DNA of 33,410 bases, taken from assembly GCA_026983735.1 (NCBI GenBank), contig JALSTN010000283.1, positions 1-33,410 of the forward strand. The letters are read 5' to 3'. Positions 24,391-33,240 of the stretch are shown here, piece by piece. The notes under the pieces were generated by a model that was given only the letters and a program-made list of their open reading frames with translations, searched no databases and was not told where the DNA came from. Origin of the DNA: Saprospiraceae bacterium (lineage in GTDB: Bacteria > Bacteroidota > Bacteroidia > Chitinophagales > Saprospiraceae). Made by a program: the position numbers and the translations under genes. The first letter of the stretch is position 1; each line of letters opens with the position of its first letter.

Positions 24391-25728
24391 ATGAATCCTA
24401 TTAAAATAATTGCCGGAACGTTCATCTTACTACTACCCTTCACTCGTATACTCAGTTCAACTCCCGATTCTATCGCTTTAATCGATAAAATTTATCAGGA
24501 AAATATAGCCTCTACTCGGCTTGTTTGCCCACTTGTTCAGTACGAATGGCCGATATGGGTGTTGAATGAACCGAGTAGTGTTATGCAACTCGAATTTGAT
24601 GATCTCGACGGTGGAGACAAATATTATGAATATTCTATTTTACATTGTACATCCGACTGGTCTGCCCCTTCAGGTATTGATTTTTCAGAATACAGCGATG
24701 GGTATTTGTTGACCGAAATAGAAAATTTTGATTATTCTTTCAATACAAAAATTAATTACACGCATTATACCGTACATTGGGATGCCTCCAATGCTCCTTG
24801 GACCAAAAGCGGCAACTACCTCATCATAGTATGGGATGTAACCGGTGATGAAAAAGTGCTTGCATTTACCAAACGCATGCTTGTCGTTGATCCTGTAGTT
24901 TTACCGGTGGTTGAGCATAGCCTCCCCCTTAAAACCGGCCAGCAGAGAACACATCAGGGCCTTCAAGTAAGTCTAGATCTCTCTGATTTGACCTTAAGAC
25001 GGCCTAGGGAATACATCCATCTATCGATATATCAAAACATGCGATGGGACCTTTGCCTACCCAACCTTAAATACCAGTCTTATATCGGATCTGTTCTCTA
25101 TTTTAACGGTCCGGATCAAATAGTTTTTCCCGGATTGAAGGAATTTAGAAGTTTGGATATGCGCTCTTTGAAGTGGCGGACACGGGATGTCTTCTCTCTC
25201 GAAAATGGAGAAGAAACCTACTCGCTCATCCTGGAAAAAAATCGACCCAGAACCTATAAAGAATATGTAAATGACCGGGACAGAAATGGAACCTATTTCC
25301 CTGAAAACTTTGACTATCGCAATCAACCCAACTTGCGTTTGGATTATGCCGATGTCCTCTTTACCCTCCAAACACATGAGCTTGAAGGAAAAAAAATATA
25401 TGTGACAGGAGGATATTGGGGGTGGAGAACAGGGGACAAAACAGAGTTGCATTATGATGCCTCAAGGTCTGCTTATTTCCTGCAAACCCGGATTAAACAG
25501 GGGTATTACGACTATATGTATGTCGTGGTAGACATCAAAACCGGGCAAAAGAACCTCATCGCATTGGAAGGAAGTTCCGCTAATACCGATAATGATTATC
25601 AGGTGTGCGTCTATTATCGGGATCCGGGAGAAAATTACGATCAGCTCATCGGTATAGTAAATTATAGATTTCTCTTCGGGGAAACTCCGTTCTACAAGTC
25701 AGGAGTTAGACTGAAGGTAGGAAAGTGA
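24391..25728 (+). CDS. T9SS plug-like protein (DUF5103 family)
   Basis: The frame is open from 24253, but the ATG at 24391 begins a normal signal peptide (MNPIKIIAGTFILLLPFTRI, then LSSTPDS), so I take that start: 445 residues. The N-terminal domain carries the DUF5103 pattern: VQYEWPIWVLNEPSSVMQLE, YYEYSILHCTSDWS, the segment around FSEYSDGYLLTEIENFDYS, NYTHYTVHW and SGNYLIIVWD. This family includes the Plug protein that, in Flavobacterium johnsoniae, occupies the SprA translocon pore of T9SS from the periplasmic side. The middle and C-terminal parts are beta-rich (TGGYWGWRTGDKTELHYD). Followed after 38 bases by the dipeptidase gene, probably in one operon. Confidence 0.8.
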   Translation: MNPIKIIAGTFILLLPFTRILSSTPDSIALIDKIYQENIASTRLVCPLVQYEWPIWVLNEPSSVMQLEFDDLDGGDKYYEYSILHCTSDWSAPSGIDFSEYSDGYLLTEIENFDYSFNTKINYTHYTVHWDASNAPWTKSGNYLIIVWDVTGDEKVLAFTKRMLVVDPVVLPVVEHSLPLKTGQQRTHQGLQVSLDLSDLTLRRPREYIHLSIYQNMRWDLCLPNLKYQSYIGSVLYFNGPDQIVFPGLKEFRSLDMRSLKWRTRDVFSLENGEETYSLILEKNRPRTYKEYVNDRDRNGTYFPENFDYRNQPNLRLDYADVLFTLQTHELEGKKIYVTGGYWGWRTGDKTELHYDASRSAYFLQTRIKQGYYDYMYVVVDIKTGQKNLIALEGSSANTDNDYQVCVYYRDPGENYDQLIGIVNYRFLFGETPFYKSGVRLKVGK

Positions 25729-25766
25729 TATTATGAGTTGACCACTTTACAAAATTAAATCTATTT

Positions 25767-26399
25767 ATGGCTGATATAAAAAACACTTCCTTATTTTTTC
25801 TTGGAACCCTATTGATGTTTTTGACAACAATCAAAGCTCAGAAGATAGAAATCCCTAAAGGATGGGTCGAAATAACAACAGATAAACACCAAATTCTCCT
25901 CCATATTAAATACGCTACTAAAGACAACTTCACCAGTACCCGACTCTATCCTTGTGGCCGGTGTTTTCTGAGGGAGGAAGTAGCCAAGGCGTTGTTGGAA
26001 GTTCAGCACGCTCTCCAGCAAAAAGGGTACGGACTATTGCTTTACGATTGTTATAGACCCTTGACCATTCAATACAAAATGTGGAACATTCGTCCAGACC
26101 CCCACTATGTAGCCAATCCAGCCAAGGGTTCGATGCACAATCGGGGTCAAGCAGTAGATCTAACCATTGTAGACTCAGAGGGGTGTCCTTTAGACATGGG
26201 TACACCCTATGATTTTTTTGGAAAAAAAGCGCATTGGGCATATTCAGCACTACCTGCTCCTATTCAAAACCATCGGCAGATGCTTCTGCGAATTATGAAG
26301 AAATATGGGTTTCATCCGATACGGACCGAATGGTGGCATTTTTCGATAAAACACCTAGACAATAGTCATCTTTACTCCTGGGAATGGGATTGCAAGTAA
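25767..26399 (+). CDS. VanX-like D-alanyl-D-alanine dipeptidase (M15D), exported
   Basis: A 210-residue zinc peptidase of VanX/DdpX type that hydrolyses D-Ala-D-Ala. Motifs: R97 in YDCYRPLT, the zinc-binding SxHxxGxAxD as S122-M-H124-N-R-G-Q-A-V-D131, and the catalytic base/ligand pair E188-W-W-H191 in RTEWWHFS. The N-terminus has a hydrophobic run at about 8-22 ending in IKAQ, a signal peptide, so the enzyme should work in the periplasm, unlike cytoplasmic VanX of resistant enterococci. A role in recycling or using wall peptides is therefore more likely than glycopeptide resistance; no vanH or vanA-type ligase is present. Follows the plug gene by 38 bases. Confidence 0.88.
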   Translation: MADIKNTSLFFLGTLLMFLTTIKAQKIEIPKGWVEITTDKHQILLHIKYATKDNFTSTRLYPCGRCFLREEVAKALLEVQHALQQKGYGLLLYDCYRPLTIQYKMWNIRPDPHYVANPAKGSMHNRGQAVDLTIVDSEGCPLDMGTPYDFFGKKAHWAYSALPAPIQNHRQMLLRIMKKYGFHPIRTEWWHFSIKHLDNSHLYSWEWDCK

Positions 26400-26454
26400 A
26401 ACCCAAAACATGTATTTCCAATACTTTGAGGAGGTCAGATTATAGCATTTTAGA

Positions 26455-26485
26455 TAAAAAAAAAGCACTCCCAAAGGAGTGCTTT
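26455..26485. terminator. Strong terminator, mainly for the RRM gene
   Basis: AAAGCACTCC (26462-26471) pairs perfectly with GGAGTGCTTT (26476-26485) around a CAAA loop. The A-tract before it gives a run of U on the minus strand, directly after the RRM gene, which makes it a textbook terminator there; on the plus strand, after the dipeptidase gene, the U-run is shorter. Confidence 0.88.
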
Positions 26486-26505
26486 CTAATTCGAACAAAT
26501 CGATA

Positions 26506-26751
26506 TTATCTCTTCGGGGTTGATTTCTTTACAACAATGTTGCTTCCGTCAAACTCAGAATCGTTTAAGTCCTCGATGGCCTTGAATCCTTCATCATCAT
26601 TGGCCATCTCAACGAAACCGTATCGCTTGGAATACCCGGTCTCATGATCCATAATTACTTTGGTGGATGTCACCTCACCATACTGACTGAACAATGCGTT
26701 CAAGTCCTCTGAAGTCGTATTACGACCCAGTTTTGCTACAAAAATATTCAT
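26506..26751 (-). CDS. Single-RRM RNA-binding protein
   Basis: An 81-residue protein made of one RNA recognition motif. RNP2 is IFVAKL (residues 3-8) and RNP1 is KRYGFVEM (about 42-49); the order beta-alpha-beta-beta-alpha-beta is complete, with little tail beyond KKSTPKR. Proteins of this type are widespread in Bacteroidota and bind single-stranded RNA with post-transcriptional effects on many genes; the RNA targets here are unknown. The 26 bases before the ATG are almost pure A/U in the transcript with repeated UUUUUUAA runs, a possible site for self-regulation. Single gene with a strong terminator. Confidence 0.92.
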   Translation of the reverse strand: MNIFVAKLGRNTTSEDLNALFSQYGEVTSTKVIMDHETGYSKRYGFVEMANDDEGFKAIEDLNDSEFDGSNIVVKKSTPKR

Positions 26752-26875
26752 AATTAAAATATTAAAAAATTAAAAAATTACCCGTTAAAATATCATGTCC
26801 TTGACGTGGCACAATAACCAACGGAATCCTAAGAACGCACAAGATAGCAGTAATATGCGAACTTAGTGTTATAAA

Positions 26876-27937
26876 TTATCCATTCTTTTGAATTTTAGGG
26901 CAAAATTCAAGCATTTTACATATCTGCTCTCTCGTACCTATTACGATAATAGAGGTATTTGGAGCAATCACTAAGTCAGCCGGCGGATTGACTACAAACT
27001 TTCCCTCTTGATCTCTATAAGCGATAACATTGACCCCTGTTTTTTTTCTAAACTCTATTTGGTTAAGTGATTTATCTCTAAAGGACTCCGGGAGTTGCTC
27101 GTAATGGTATTCTTCAAAGGAGATGTCGGCATTTGGTTTATTGGTAAGAAAGGAAAAAAACTCAATGGCATCCGGCTTGTGGACCAAGGCCGCCATATAA
27201 AATCCACCAATCTTTTTGGGCAATACTACATGGGAAGCACCTGCGAGCTTGAGTTTATCTCCGGCTTTAGCGGTCTGTGCACGACTGATAATACTTATCC
27301 CGGGTTGAAGTTGGCGAGCACTTAGGACCGTATAGAGATTGGATGTGTCATCATGCACAGCAGTTATAATCGCATCCGCTCTCTTTATTCCTGCATCCAG
27401 TAACACTTGATCTTCCGTCGCATCCCCGTGAATATACAGTAAATCCTTTTGATTCTTTATTTGTTCTATTACCTCATCCTCTTTTTCAATAATAACAAAC
27501 GGAACCTCCATCTCGCGCAACTGGTTTGCAATTTCATCTCCGAACCTACCATACCCCGCTAATACAACATGGTGGTGGAGCAAGTTTATCCTTTTATCCA
27601 TATCCCTACGTTTGAGCTTTTTAAAAATATTACCTTGAATGATAAAATATGTAAATGCCGATGCAGCGTAACCAAATATCCCAATATTGAGAATAATTAA
27701 TATCGTCGTAAAAAGTTGCCCTGCCGGGGACAGAGACTTTACTTCTCCATACCCTACCGTAGATATGGTGATAATCGTCATATAAAATGCCTCGATAAAA
27801 CGATATCCCTCTATCCAAATATATCCCCCAACACCCAATACTAACTCCAATAAAAATAAGGCGATTGCAAACTTTAAGCTAAGGGTATCGCCCGTAAAAT
27901 ATCGGGATAAGAACGTATGTACTCTGGATTGACGCAT
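26876..27937 (-). CDS. Two-TM potassium channel with RCK/TrkA-N domain
   Basis: A 353-residue inner-membrane protein. The pore module has two membrane segments (about 22-41 and 72-95) around the selectivity filter T60-V-G-Y-G64 in ISTVGYGE. The cytoplasmic part is an RCK domain: Rossmann fold with the dinucleotide-binding GYGRFGDEIA at about 128-137, VIIEKE at the end of the second strand, and IHGDATEDQVL, then a C-terminal TrkA-C-like domain (from about 260). This is the MthK-like layout of ligand-gated K+ channels. pdxH starts 16 bases upstream in the same direction, so they are likely co-transcribed. Confidence 0.9.
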   Translation of the reverse strand: MRQSRVHTFLSRYFTGDTLSLKFAIALFLLELVLGVGGYIWIEGYRFIEAFYMTIITISTVGYGEVKSLSPAGQLFTTILIILNIGIFGYAASAFTYFIIQGNIFKKLKRRDMDKRINLLHHHVVLAGYGRFGDEIANQLREMEVPFVIIEKEDEVIEQIKNQKDLLYIHGDATEDQVLLDAGIKRADAIITAVHDDTSNLYTVLSARQLQPGISIISRAQTAKAGDKLKLAGASHVVLPKKIGGFYMAALVHKPDAIEFFSFLTNKPNADISFEEYHYEQLPESFRDKSLNQIEFRKKTGVNVIAYRDQEGKFVVNPPADLVIAPNTSIIVIGTREQICKMLEFCPKIQKNG

Positions 27938-27953
27938 TGTAATTTAATCTTAT

Positions 27954-28589
27954 TTAAGGTGCGAGTCGTTCGATCTTCCAATCCTTTTTCTCTTGATAAT
28001 AATGCAATCGATCATGAAGTCTATTTTCTCTACCTTGCCAAAACTCGAAAGACCCGGGTATAACTCTAAATCCCCCCCAGAAATCCGGTAAAGGGATCTC
28101 CCGATTCACAAATTTGCGCTTCATCTCTTCAAATTTTGTCAAAATAATTCCCTTCGTTGATATCACACTACTCTGTTCCGATACCCACGCTCCTATTTGA
28201 CTTCCTCTCGGTCTCGATACAAAATAACGCAACGAAGCGGCCTTTGATATTCGCTCTATCTTGCCCTCTATTCTAACTTGACGTTCTAATGGCTGCCAAA
28301 AAAAAAGTAATGCTCCGTTAGGGTTGGATGCTATTTCGCGGGCTTTTCGACTGTGATAATTGGTAAAAAAGACAAACCCATCTCGACCAAAATACTTCAA
28401 CAATACCATGCGGGAACTTGGAATTCCCTCCTTGTTAGCAGTTGACAGACACATAGCATTGGGCTCCGGGATCTGTGCTCTAGTAGCTTCCTCATACCAT
28501 CGCTCAAACTGGACAACCGGATCCTGTGCCACATCTTCCAGGCGCAATTCTGCACGTTTATACTCTCGCCTTAAATCTGATAAATTCAT
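27954..28589 (-). CDS. pdxH: Pyridoxamine 5'-phosphate oxidase
   Basis: A 211-residue FMN enzyme of standard length, oxidising pyridoxamine/pyridoxine 5'-phosphate to pyridoxal 5'-phosphate in the cytoplasm. Family signatures: MNLSDLRREY at the N-terminus, AMCLSTANKEGIPSSRMVLLK, FFTNYHSRKAREI, LLFFWQPLERQVRIEG, SRPRGSQIGAW, and the C-terminal segment FEFWQGRENRLHDR ending in RLAP. All are in place and in order. First gene of a probable pdxH-potassium channel operon with promoter 28642-28675. Confidence 0.97.
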   Translation of the reverse strand: MNLSDLRREYKRAELRLEDVAQDPVVQFERWYEEATRAQIPEPNAMCLSTANKEGIPSSRMVLLKYFGRDGFVFFTNYHSRKAREIASNPNGALLFFWQPLERQVRIEGKIERISKAASLRYFVSRPRGSQIGAWVSEQSSVISTKGIILTKFEEMKRKFVNREIPLPDFWGGFRVIPGSFEFWQGRENRLHDRLHYYQEKKDWKIERLAP

Positions 28590-28641
28590 TTATACATTCT
28601 CTTCGAATTAGCTTATCTCTCTCTATTCTTGCTTCACTCTG

Positions 28642-28675
28642 CAAAGTAACGGATTTATCTGAAACTTACTTCAAA
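28642..28675 (-). promoter_or_regulatory. Promoter for pdxH
   Basis: Minus-strand TTTG (28675-28672), 22 bases, then TTACTTTG (28649-28642), one mismatch from TAnnTTTG. A 7-bp inverted repeat, AAACTTA 28662-28668 with TAAGTTT 28681-28687, spans the -33 box and might modulate it. Confidence 0.5.
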
Positions 28676-28937
28676 CCCCTTAAGTTTTAGTGTGATTTGA
28701 TTTTGGGACATCGCATTCTTTACTAATTCCAAAACCATTCAAAAAAACAAGGGCGCTCTCGACCAAAACCTCGTTTAAACAGCGAAACCCGGGTATCTGC
28801 ATCTGATAAAAACCCATCGAATTACACGATAAATTTGAAGGGTAATTGTTTTAATAGAAGACATGGGGACAAGTGTTCTGGGTATATCTATAAAGTAAAA
28901 GTATATAGCAGAATACTATTAGCTTGCCGCTATGTAG

Positions 28938-29019
28938 TTACAACTTAAAAATACTAGTCTTCCTAAGGAGAAATAGAATATCAAAAACAGTTTACCCAAA
29001 TTTGATATTAGAGTTGTAA
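28938..29019. repeat. Nested inverted repeats, possible structured RNA
   Basis: Outer arms TTACAACT (28938-28945) and AGTTGTAA (29012-29019), 8 bp perfect; inner arms AATATCAAA (28977-28985) and TTTGATATT (29001-29009), 9 bp perfect, with only 2 bases between inner and outer arms on the right side and 31 on the left. The stems are AT-rich, so stability is moderate. Confidence 0.4.
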
Positions 29020-29098
29020 GCCATATTTATAAAAAGGATAAAACACAATGAAACTTTAGCAACCTTTCATCCGTGTTCCTTGTTTCTTGTTCCTCCAT

Positions 29099-29139
29099 CA
29101 ATAAAGCAGAAAAGATATAACGAGTTAAGGCTCTCTGCT
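29099..29139 (-). terminator. Candidate trpS terminator
   Basis: On the minus strand AGCAGAGAG pairs with CTTTTCTGCT over 9 positions including two G-U pairs, followed by TTTATT. The 17-base loop and short U-run make it weak; it lies about 80 bases after the trpS stop. Confidence 0.3.
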
Positions 29140-29215
29140 GTAATTCATAACTTCTCAAACACTTCGACACGAATTTGCTGCAAAGGATATATTGTAACAT
29201 CTTAAGATATTATCA

Positions 29216-30220
29216 TTATGGAGAGAGCAAACCGGTCAATTCTTTCACTTCCTTAAGTGTCTGACGTGCCCCTTTACGGATTTGGGCACTTGCCTCTTTA
29301 ATGATTGATTTATATTGCTTTTTATCTGACAAGATAGCTTCATAACGCTCCTTTATAGGAGTGATAAGCTCAATTAGTCCCTCTGAAACGGCATTTTTTA
29401 ATTCACTGTATTTAAGCTGGCCCTGCTTGTAGTCATTCATCAGGGATTCGTATGTAGAGCTATCCCCGGATACCTTCAATAAGGTGAAGAGATTTTCTAC
29501 TCCTGGGCTCATAGATTCAGTTTTTTCACCGGTATCTGTTACAGCGGAGCGTACCTGTTTACGAATTCGGTCGAGGTCACCAAACATGTTGATGTAATGT
29601 TTTTCACCAAGGGATTTACTCATTTTTTTGGTTGGATCCGCCAGTGATTTTACTTTTGGGACTTCGGTAAATAAGGGTTCGGGTAAAGGGAAAAAATCCT
29701 TTCCAAACTGGTAATTGAATCTGGCAGCTATATTGCGGGTCAACTCGAGGTGTTGTTCTTGATCCTTACCCACCGGTACCAGATCTGCTTTGTAAATCAA
29801 AATATCCGCAGCTTGAAGTACCGGATAGGAGAAGAGACCCATAGAAATTAAGGCCTCCTTATTCTTATCCTTGAGTTGTTCCATCTTATCCTTAAATTGG
29901 GTCATTCTGGAGGTCTCCCCATAAGATGTTACACAAGAGAGAATCCAGTTGAGTTCTGTATGTTCAGGGATAAGAGATTGGATAAAGAGGTGTTCGGGCT
30001 TTACACCGCAAGCTAATAATTGGAAAACCATTTTCCAGGTATTTTGACGGAGTTGACTGGGTTTATAAGGGGCCGTCATCGCATGGTAGTCCACGACACC
30101 AAAGGTACAATCATAATTTTCTTGCAGTTTTACCCAGTTTTGGACAGCACCTAGGTAATTACCCAAGTGAATGTCCCCGGTGGGTTGGATGGCAGAAAGT
30201 ACCTTTTTTTTATTTTTCAT
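29216..30220 (-). CDS. trpS: Tryptophanyl-tRNA synthetase
   Basis: A 334-residue class I aminoacyl-tRNA synthetase charging tRNA-Trp. The first signature is PTGDIHLGNYLGAVQNW (HIGH-type HLGN), the tRNA/dimer region includes VTSYGETSRMTQFKDK and the second signature is KKMSKS, here in DPTKKMSKSLGEKHYI. Length is normal for bacterial TrpS. It has its own promoter (30274-30302) and is separated from pdxH by a long gap, so it is probably a single-gene unit. Confidence 0.97.
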   Translation of the reverse strand: MKNKKKVLSAIQPTGDIHLGNYLGAVQNWVKLQENYDCTFGVVDYHAMTAPYKPSQLRQNTWKMVFQLLACGVKPEHLFIQSLIPEHTELNWILSCVTSYGETSRMTQFKDKMEQLKDKNKEALISMGLFSYPVLQAADILIYKADLVPVGKDQEQHLELTRNIAARFNYQFGKDFFPLPEPLFTEVPKVKSLADPTKKMSKSLGEKHYINMFGDLDRIRKQVRSAVTDTGEKTESMSPGVENLFTLLKVSGDSSTYESLMNDYKQGQLKYSELKNAVSEGLIELITPIKERYEAILSDKKQYKSIIKEASAQIRKGARQTLKEVKELTGLLSP

Positions 30221-30273
30221 GGCTATTGGATTAGTTGTTTTACCGTATACAGTTTTTCATACAAATGAATGGG

Positions 30274-30302
30274 CAAAGATACAATAACATCCCATACCCA
30301 AA
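30274..30302 (-). promoter_or_regulatory. Bacteroidota promoter for trpS
   Basis: Minus-strand TTTG (30302-30299), 17 bases, TATCTTTG (30281-30274): both elements match and the spacing is within range. Leader about 47 bases. Confidence 0.65.
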
Positions 30303-30347
30303 TACAAGCAAGCAAGGAGGCTCCTCTTCAAATTTATAAAAATAATG

Positions 30348-30355
30348 TACATTTG
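30348..30355 (+). promoter_or_regulatory. -7 box for the M14 carboxypeptidase gene
   Basis: TACATTTG matches TAnnTTTG. No TTG at the right distance upstream, and the leader would be about 210 bases, so it is tentative. The rest of the 349-base divergent gap (30221-30569) holds the trpS promoter and the palindrome CTCTTAAGAG (30451-30460), nothing else seen. Confidence 0.4.
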
Positions 30356-30569
30356 TACTTTACTTCGAACCTTTTCGGGTTAGGATTCGTATTCGTTCCC
30401 ATTGAAATATTGCTTTAGGTCAAGTGCTTATACTCGGGTGAGGTCTCCTACTCTTAAGAGGAATAATATGGGAAAATACACCCTGCAATTACAACATATC
30501 ATCTGATTTATAAAAAGTAATGGAACCGTAACCATTTCATACCGAAAATAGACTTAGAAATTTATTATT

Positions 30570-32933
30570 ATGCAAAAAATAAAATTGATCCTACTTTGTA
30601 TTAGTTTAGTTATAAGTGGCTTACACGCCCAAGATATCGCTTCCAAGGTCAGAATTAAATTAAGCGAAGAAGTAGGGCTGAAAGAATTGTCCGCTTTAGG
30701 GCTAGATGTAACAGAGGGAAATATTGAATCGGGAGCTGTGTTTGAGACCGTGTTATTGGCGGACGAACTGCAGCGGTTATCCACATCAGGAGTGTCCTAT
30801 GAAGTGTTGATACAGGATATGCAAAAGTGGTATTTAGCGCATCGGAATGATGTTCTTGAGATGCGAGGTGCCTCCTGTAGTTCGGCCCCTATTTATCTAA
30901 GTCACCTTGTCCCTAAGCAGTTTAAACTCGGAAGTTTGGGCGGATACCTCAGCTATCAGGAGATGAAAGATGAGTTATTATTGATGCATAGTAGTTACCC
31001 TGATTTTACAAGTGAACTTAAGACGATAGAAGGATATACTTCTATAGAAGGTAGGCCGATCTACTGGTACAAAATAACTGCTCCGGGTGGAAAAAAGAAG
31101 AAAAAACAAGTACTATATACTGCGTTGCATCATGCACGCGAACCGGGCAGTATGCTCCAACTTATCTATTTTATGTGGTACGTATTGGAGCGATATCCTC
31201 AGGACGAGGCAATACGAACATTGCTCGATAATGTCGAACTGTATTTTATCCCTTGTGTCAATCCGGATGGGTTTTTATACAATCAGTCCAAAAATCCCTC
31301 AGGAGGTGGGTACTGGCGTAAAAATCGCAGAAGTAGGGATGGATGGACATATGGTGTGGATTTAAACAGAAACTACCCATATAAATGGGGATTGGACGAG
31401 ACCGGATCTTCATCTGATCCTTCCTCCGGAATCTATCGTGGAAGTGCTCCAGCATCAGAACCGGAGACGCAGGCCGTTATCGCTTTTTGTAATAAACACG
31501 ATTTTAAAGTGGCTCTCAATGCCCATACATTTAGCGCTCTGTTAATCTATCCTTGGGGATATTCCTACGGTTTATCTCCTGATTCGACTGCCTTTAATTT
31601 TATCGGCCAATCCCTAACCAAGGAGAATAATTATATTCACGGCAATAGCAGAATCATCTATACCGTCAATGGCGAAGCCGATGATTGGATGTATGGTGAC
31701 TCTTCTAAACCCAAGATTTACTCTATGACTCCCGAAGTAGGTCGCAATGGATTTTGGGCACCCAAATCCGTGTTGATTCCGGATTGTAAAGCTATGTTAT
31801 GGACAAATATTGGTGCTGGTCTAACTCCTCTGCCCTTAGCTCATTTTATAGGAGAAGATTCTAAAATAACACGCGATCAACAAGCTTCCTTTCACTATGA
31901 ATTAGCTAATTCAGGACTCCAAAAAGGCAATTTTATCGTCCATTTCAAACCTATTTCTAATAATATAACCATCACTTCACCAATGGAATTTTTTAATCTG
32001 GAGGCCTCGAGTTCCAAGCGGGGAGTCTGCCGGTATGAAGTGCAGCCGGGTACCCACAATGGGGAAGACATCGAGATAGAAATCACCGTTGACAATGGAT
32101 ATTACAAACAAAAATACACATGGAAATCCATTTTTATTCAGACTACACCATTGTTGGACGAAGATTTTTCTACTCTGGATCGCTGGGAGTCCTCTTCTTC
32201 CAGGACCTGGGGCTTGACCCAAGAGAGTTACACTTCATCTGAATTCTCCTTGGCAGATTCCCCTTACGAATTGTTCGACACATCGGTATTTGCAGAAATC
32301 TTAACAAAACCCGGTCTTCTCCATATTCCGGACAATACCTCCGGTTTGATCTGGACGTACAAGACAAAATGGTTCTTCCCCCGTTCCCCCGAAAGTTTTG
32401 TACAACCGGTACTCTATGTCAACGGTGAGCGAAAAAATGGTATATGCGGGAAATATACCAAGGATCCACTCGGATTAGCCGATGATTATTCGTATTACGG
32501 TTACCAGGAAAGATGGGTCAACGAACAATTTGATCTAAGCGACTATATCAAACCCGGGGATGAGATACAGGTCGGATTTGAGTTTTTTTCCTATAGTGGA
32601 TATTACTACCCGCATACTTTCGATGGAATTTACATCGATGATATGCAGCTCTACACCATTGATCAGACTATCCTATCCAATCAACCCCAGAATTCTTCAA
32701 AAATCGGATTCGATCTGTCCCCCAATCCAACCGGATCAATGACTTATGTCCATTGCAATTCGCATTCGAATGCTGAAATGTGGACCGTTAGAAATGCCAT
32801 GGGTCATATTCTTTATTCTGGCCATTGTCCCGTTAAGTTGGATGTTGAAAACTGGCCGGAAGGGATCTATTTTATTACACGGTATGAAATGGTCGGCCCT
32901 CCTCAAACCAAGAGATTTGTCGTAATCCATTGA
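30570..32933 (+). CDS. Secreted M14 zinc carboxypeptidase with T9SS type A signal
   Basis: A 787-residue secreted peptidase. Signal peptide 1-20 (ILLCISLVISGLHAQ). After a propeptide-like region (about 25-110), the M14 domain (about 125-410) has zinc ligands H188 and E191 in HHAREPGS and H319 in LNAHTFSALLIYPWG, substrate-binding DLNRNYPYKWG (from residue 264), and the catalytic glutamate E389 in MTPEVG. A beta-rich region with DEDFSTLDRWESSS and FDGIYIDDMQLY resembles the lectin-like/MAM-type domain often found in such proteins. The C-terminus is a T9SS type A domain: FDLSPNPTG, WTVRNAMGHIL, WPEGIYFITRY, TKRFVVIH. Expected outside the cell, removing C-terminal residues from peptides; it could complement the metalloprotease at 3284-6925. 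Confidence 0.92.
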   Translation: MQKIKLILLCISLVISGLHAQDIASKVRIKLSEEVGLKELSALGLDVTEGNIESGAVFETVLLADELQRLSTSGVSYEVLIQDMQKWYLAHRNDVLEMRGASCSSAPIYLSHLVPKQFKLGSLGGYLSYQEMKDELLLMHSSYPDFTSELKTIEGYTSIEGRPIYWYKITAPGGKKKKKQVLYTALHHAREPGSMLQLIYFMWYVLERYPQDEAIRTLLDNVELYFIPCVNPDGFLYNQSKNPSGGGYWRKNRRSRDGWTYGVDLNRNYPYKWGLDETGSSSDPSSGIYRGSAPASEPETQAVIAFCNKHDFKVALNAHTFSALLIYPWGYSYGLSPDSTAFNFIGQSLTKENNYIHGNSRIIYTVNGEADDWMYGDSSKPKIYSMTPEVGRNGFWAPKSVLIPDCKAMLWTNIGAGLTPLPLAHFIGEDSKITRDQQASFHYELANSGLQKGNFIVHFKPISNNITITSPMEFFNLEASSSKRGVCRYEVQPGTHNGEDIEIEITVDNGYYKQKYTWKSIFIQTTPLLDEDFSTLDRWESSSSRTWGLTQESYTSSEFSLADSPYELFDTSVFAEILTKPGLLHIPDNTSGLIWTYKTKWFFPRSPESFVQPVLYVNGERKNGICGKYTKDPLGLADDYSYYGYQERWVNEQFDLSDYIKPGDEIQVGFEFFSYSGYYYPHTFDGIYIDDMQLYTIDQTILSNQPQNSSKIGFDLSPNPTGSMTYVHCNSHSNAEMWTVRNAMGHILYSGHCPVKLDVENWPEGIYFITRYEMVGPPQTKRFVVIH

Positions 32934-33240
32934 TCGAGTAGAGAAAGGTGTACGATTTTTGGAGACATTTCTAGTTTGTAGGTATTGTACTGTTCATATA
33001 CCCATTTTCTTTCTTGTTGCCTCTAATGCAGTGTTATCTTTCTGTCATTCCTATTCAAAAATCAAACACCATTCTTCCTTGCTTGTGATTAAACCACTCG
33101 TTCATATTGGAATTTCTGAGCAGAAGGGTGACATTTATAGATAGCATTAATGGTATGCAGTAGATACTTTCCTTGATAAAACAGAGATGATAAAGGTCCA
33201 ATCTATGGTATGATATCCCATCTCTTTTCCCCCTAAGCTC
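32934..33240. other. Convergent gap with weak hairpin
   Basis: 307 bases with no plausible gene. AGAGATG (33183-33189) pairs with CATCTCT (33219-33225), followed by TTTT on the plus strand, a possible terminator for the carboxypeptidase gene, but the 29-base loop makes it doubtful. Confidence 0.35.

Larger units (their letters stand above)
28590..29215. other. 626-base gap between trpS and pdxH
   Basis: No convincing protein gene and no tRNA-like cloverleaf or GTTCGA T-loop seen. It contains the pdxH promoter, a nested inverted repeat (28938-29019), a weak trpS terminator candidate (29099-29139) and the palindrome ATCTTAAGAT (29199-29208) just after trpS. Confidence 0.5.

Noticed and set aside
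25057-25452. 131-residue minus-strand frame inside the plug gene
   Set aside because: Shadow of the plug coding frame; composition is cysteine- and proline-rich without domain pattern.
25767-26399. Glycopeptide (vancomycin) resistance locus
   Set aside because: The VanX-like enzyme is exported and no vanH, D-Ala-D-Lac ligase or van regulator is present; a wall-peptide role is more likely.
28360-28611. 83-residue plus-strand frame over pdxH
   Set aside because: Lies opposite the well-conserved pdxH start region; no independent support.
28590-29215. tRNA gene in the long trpS-pdxH gap
   Set aside because: No T-loop GTTCRA, no acceptor-stem pairing and no CCA-adjacent structure seen on either strand.
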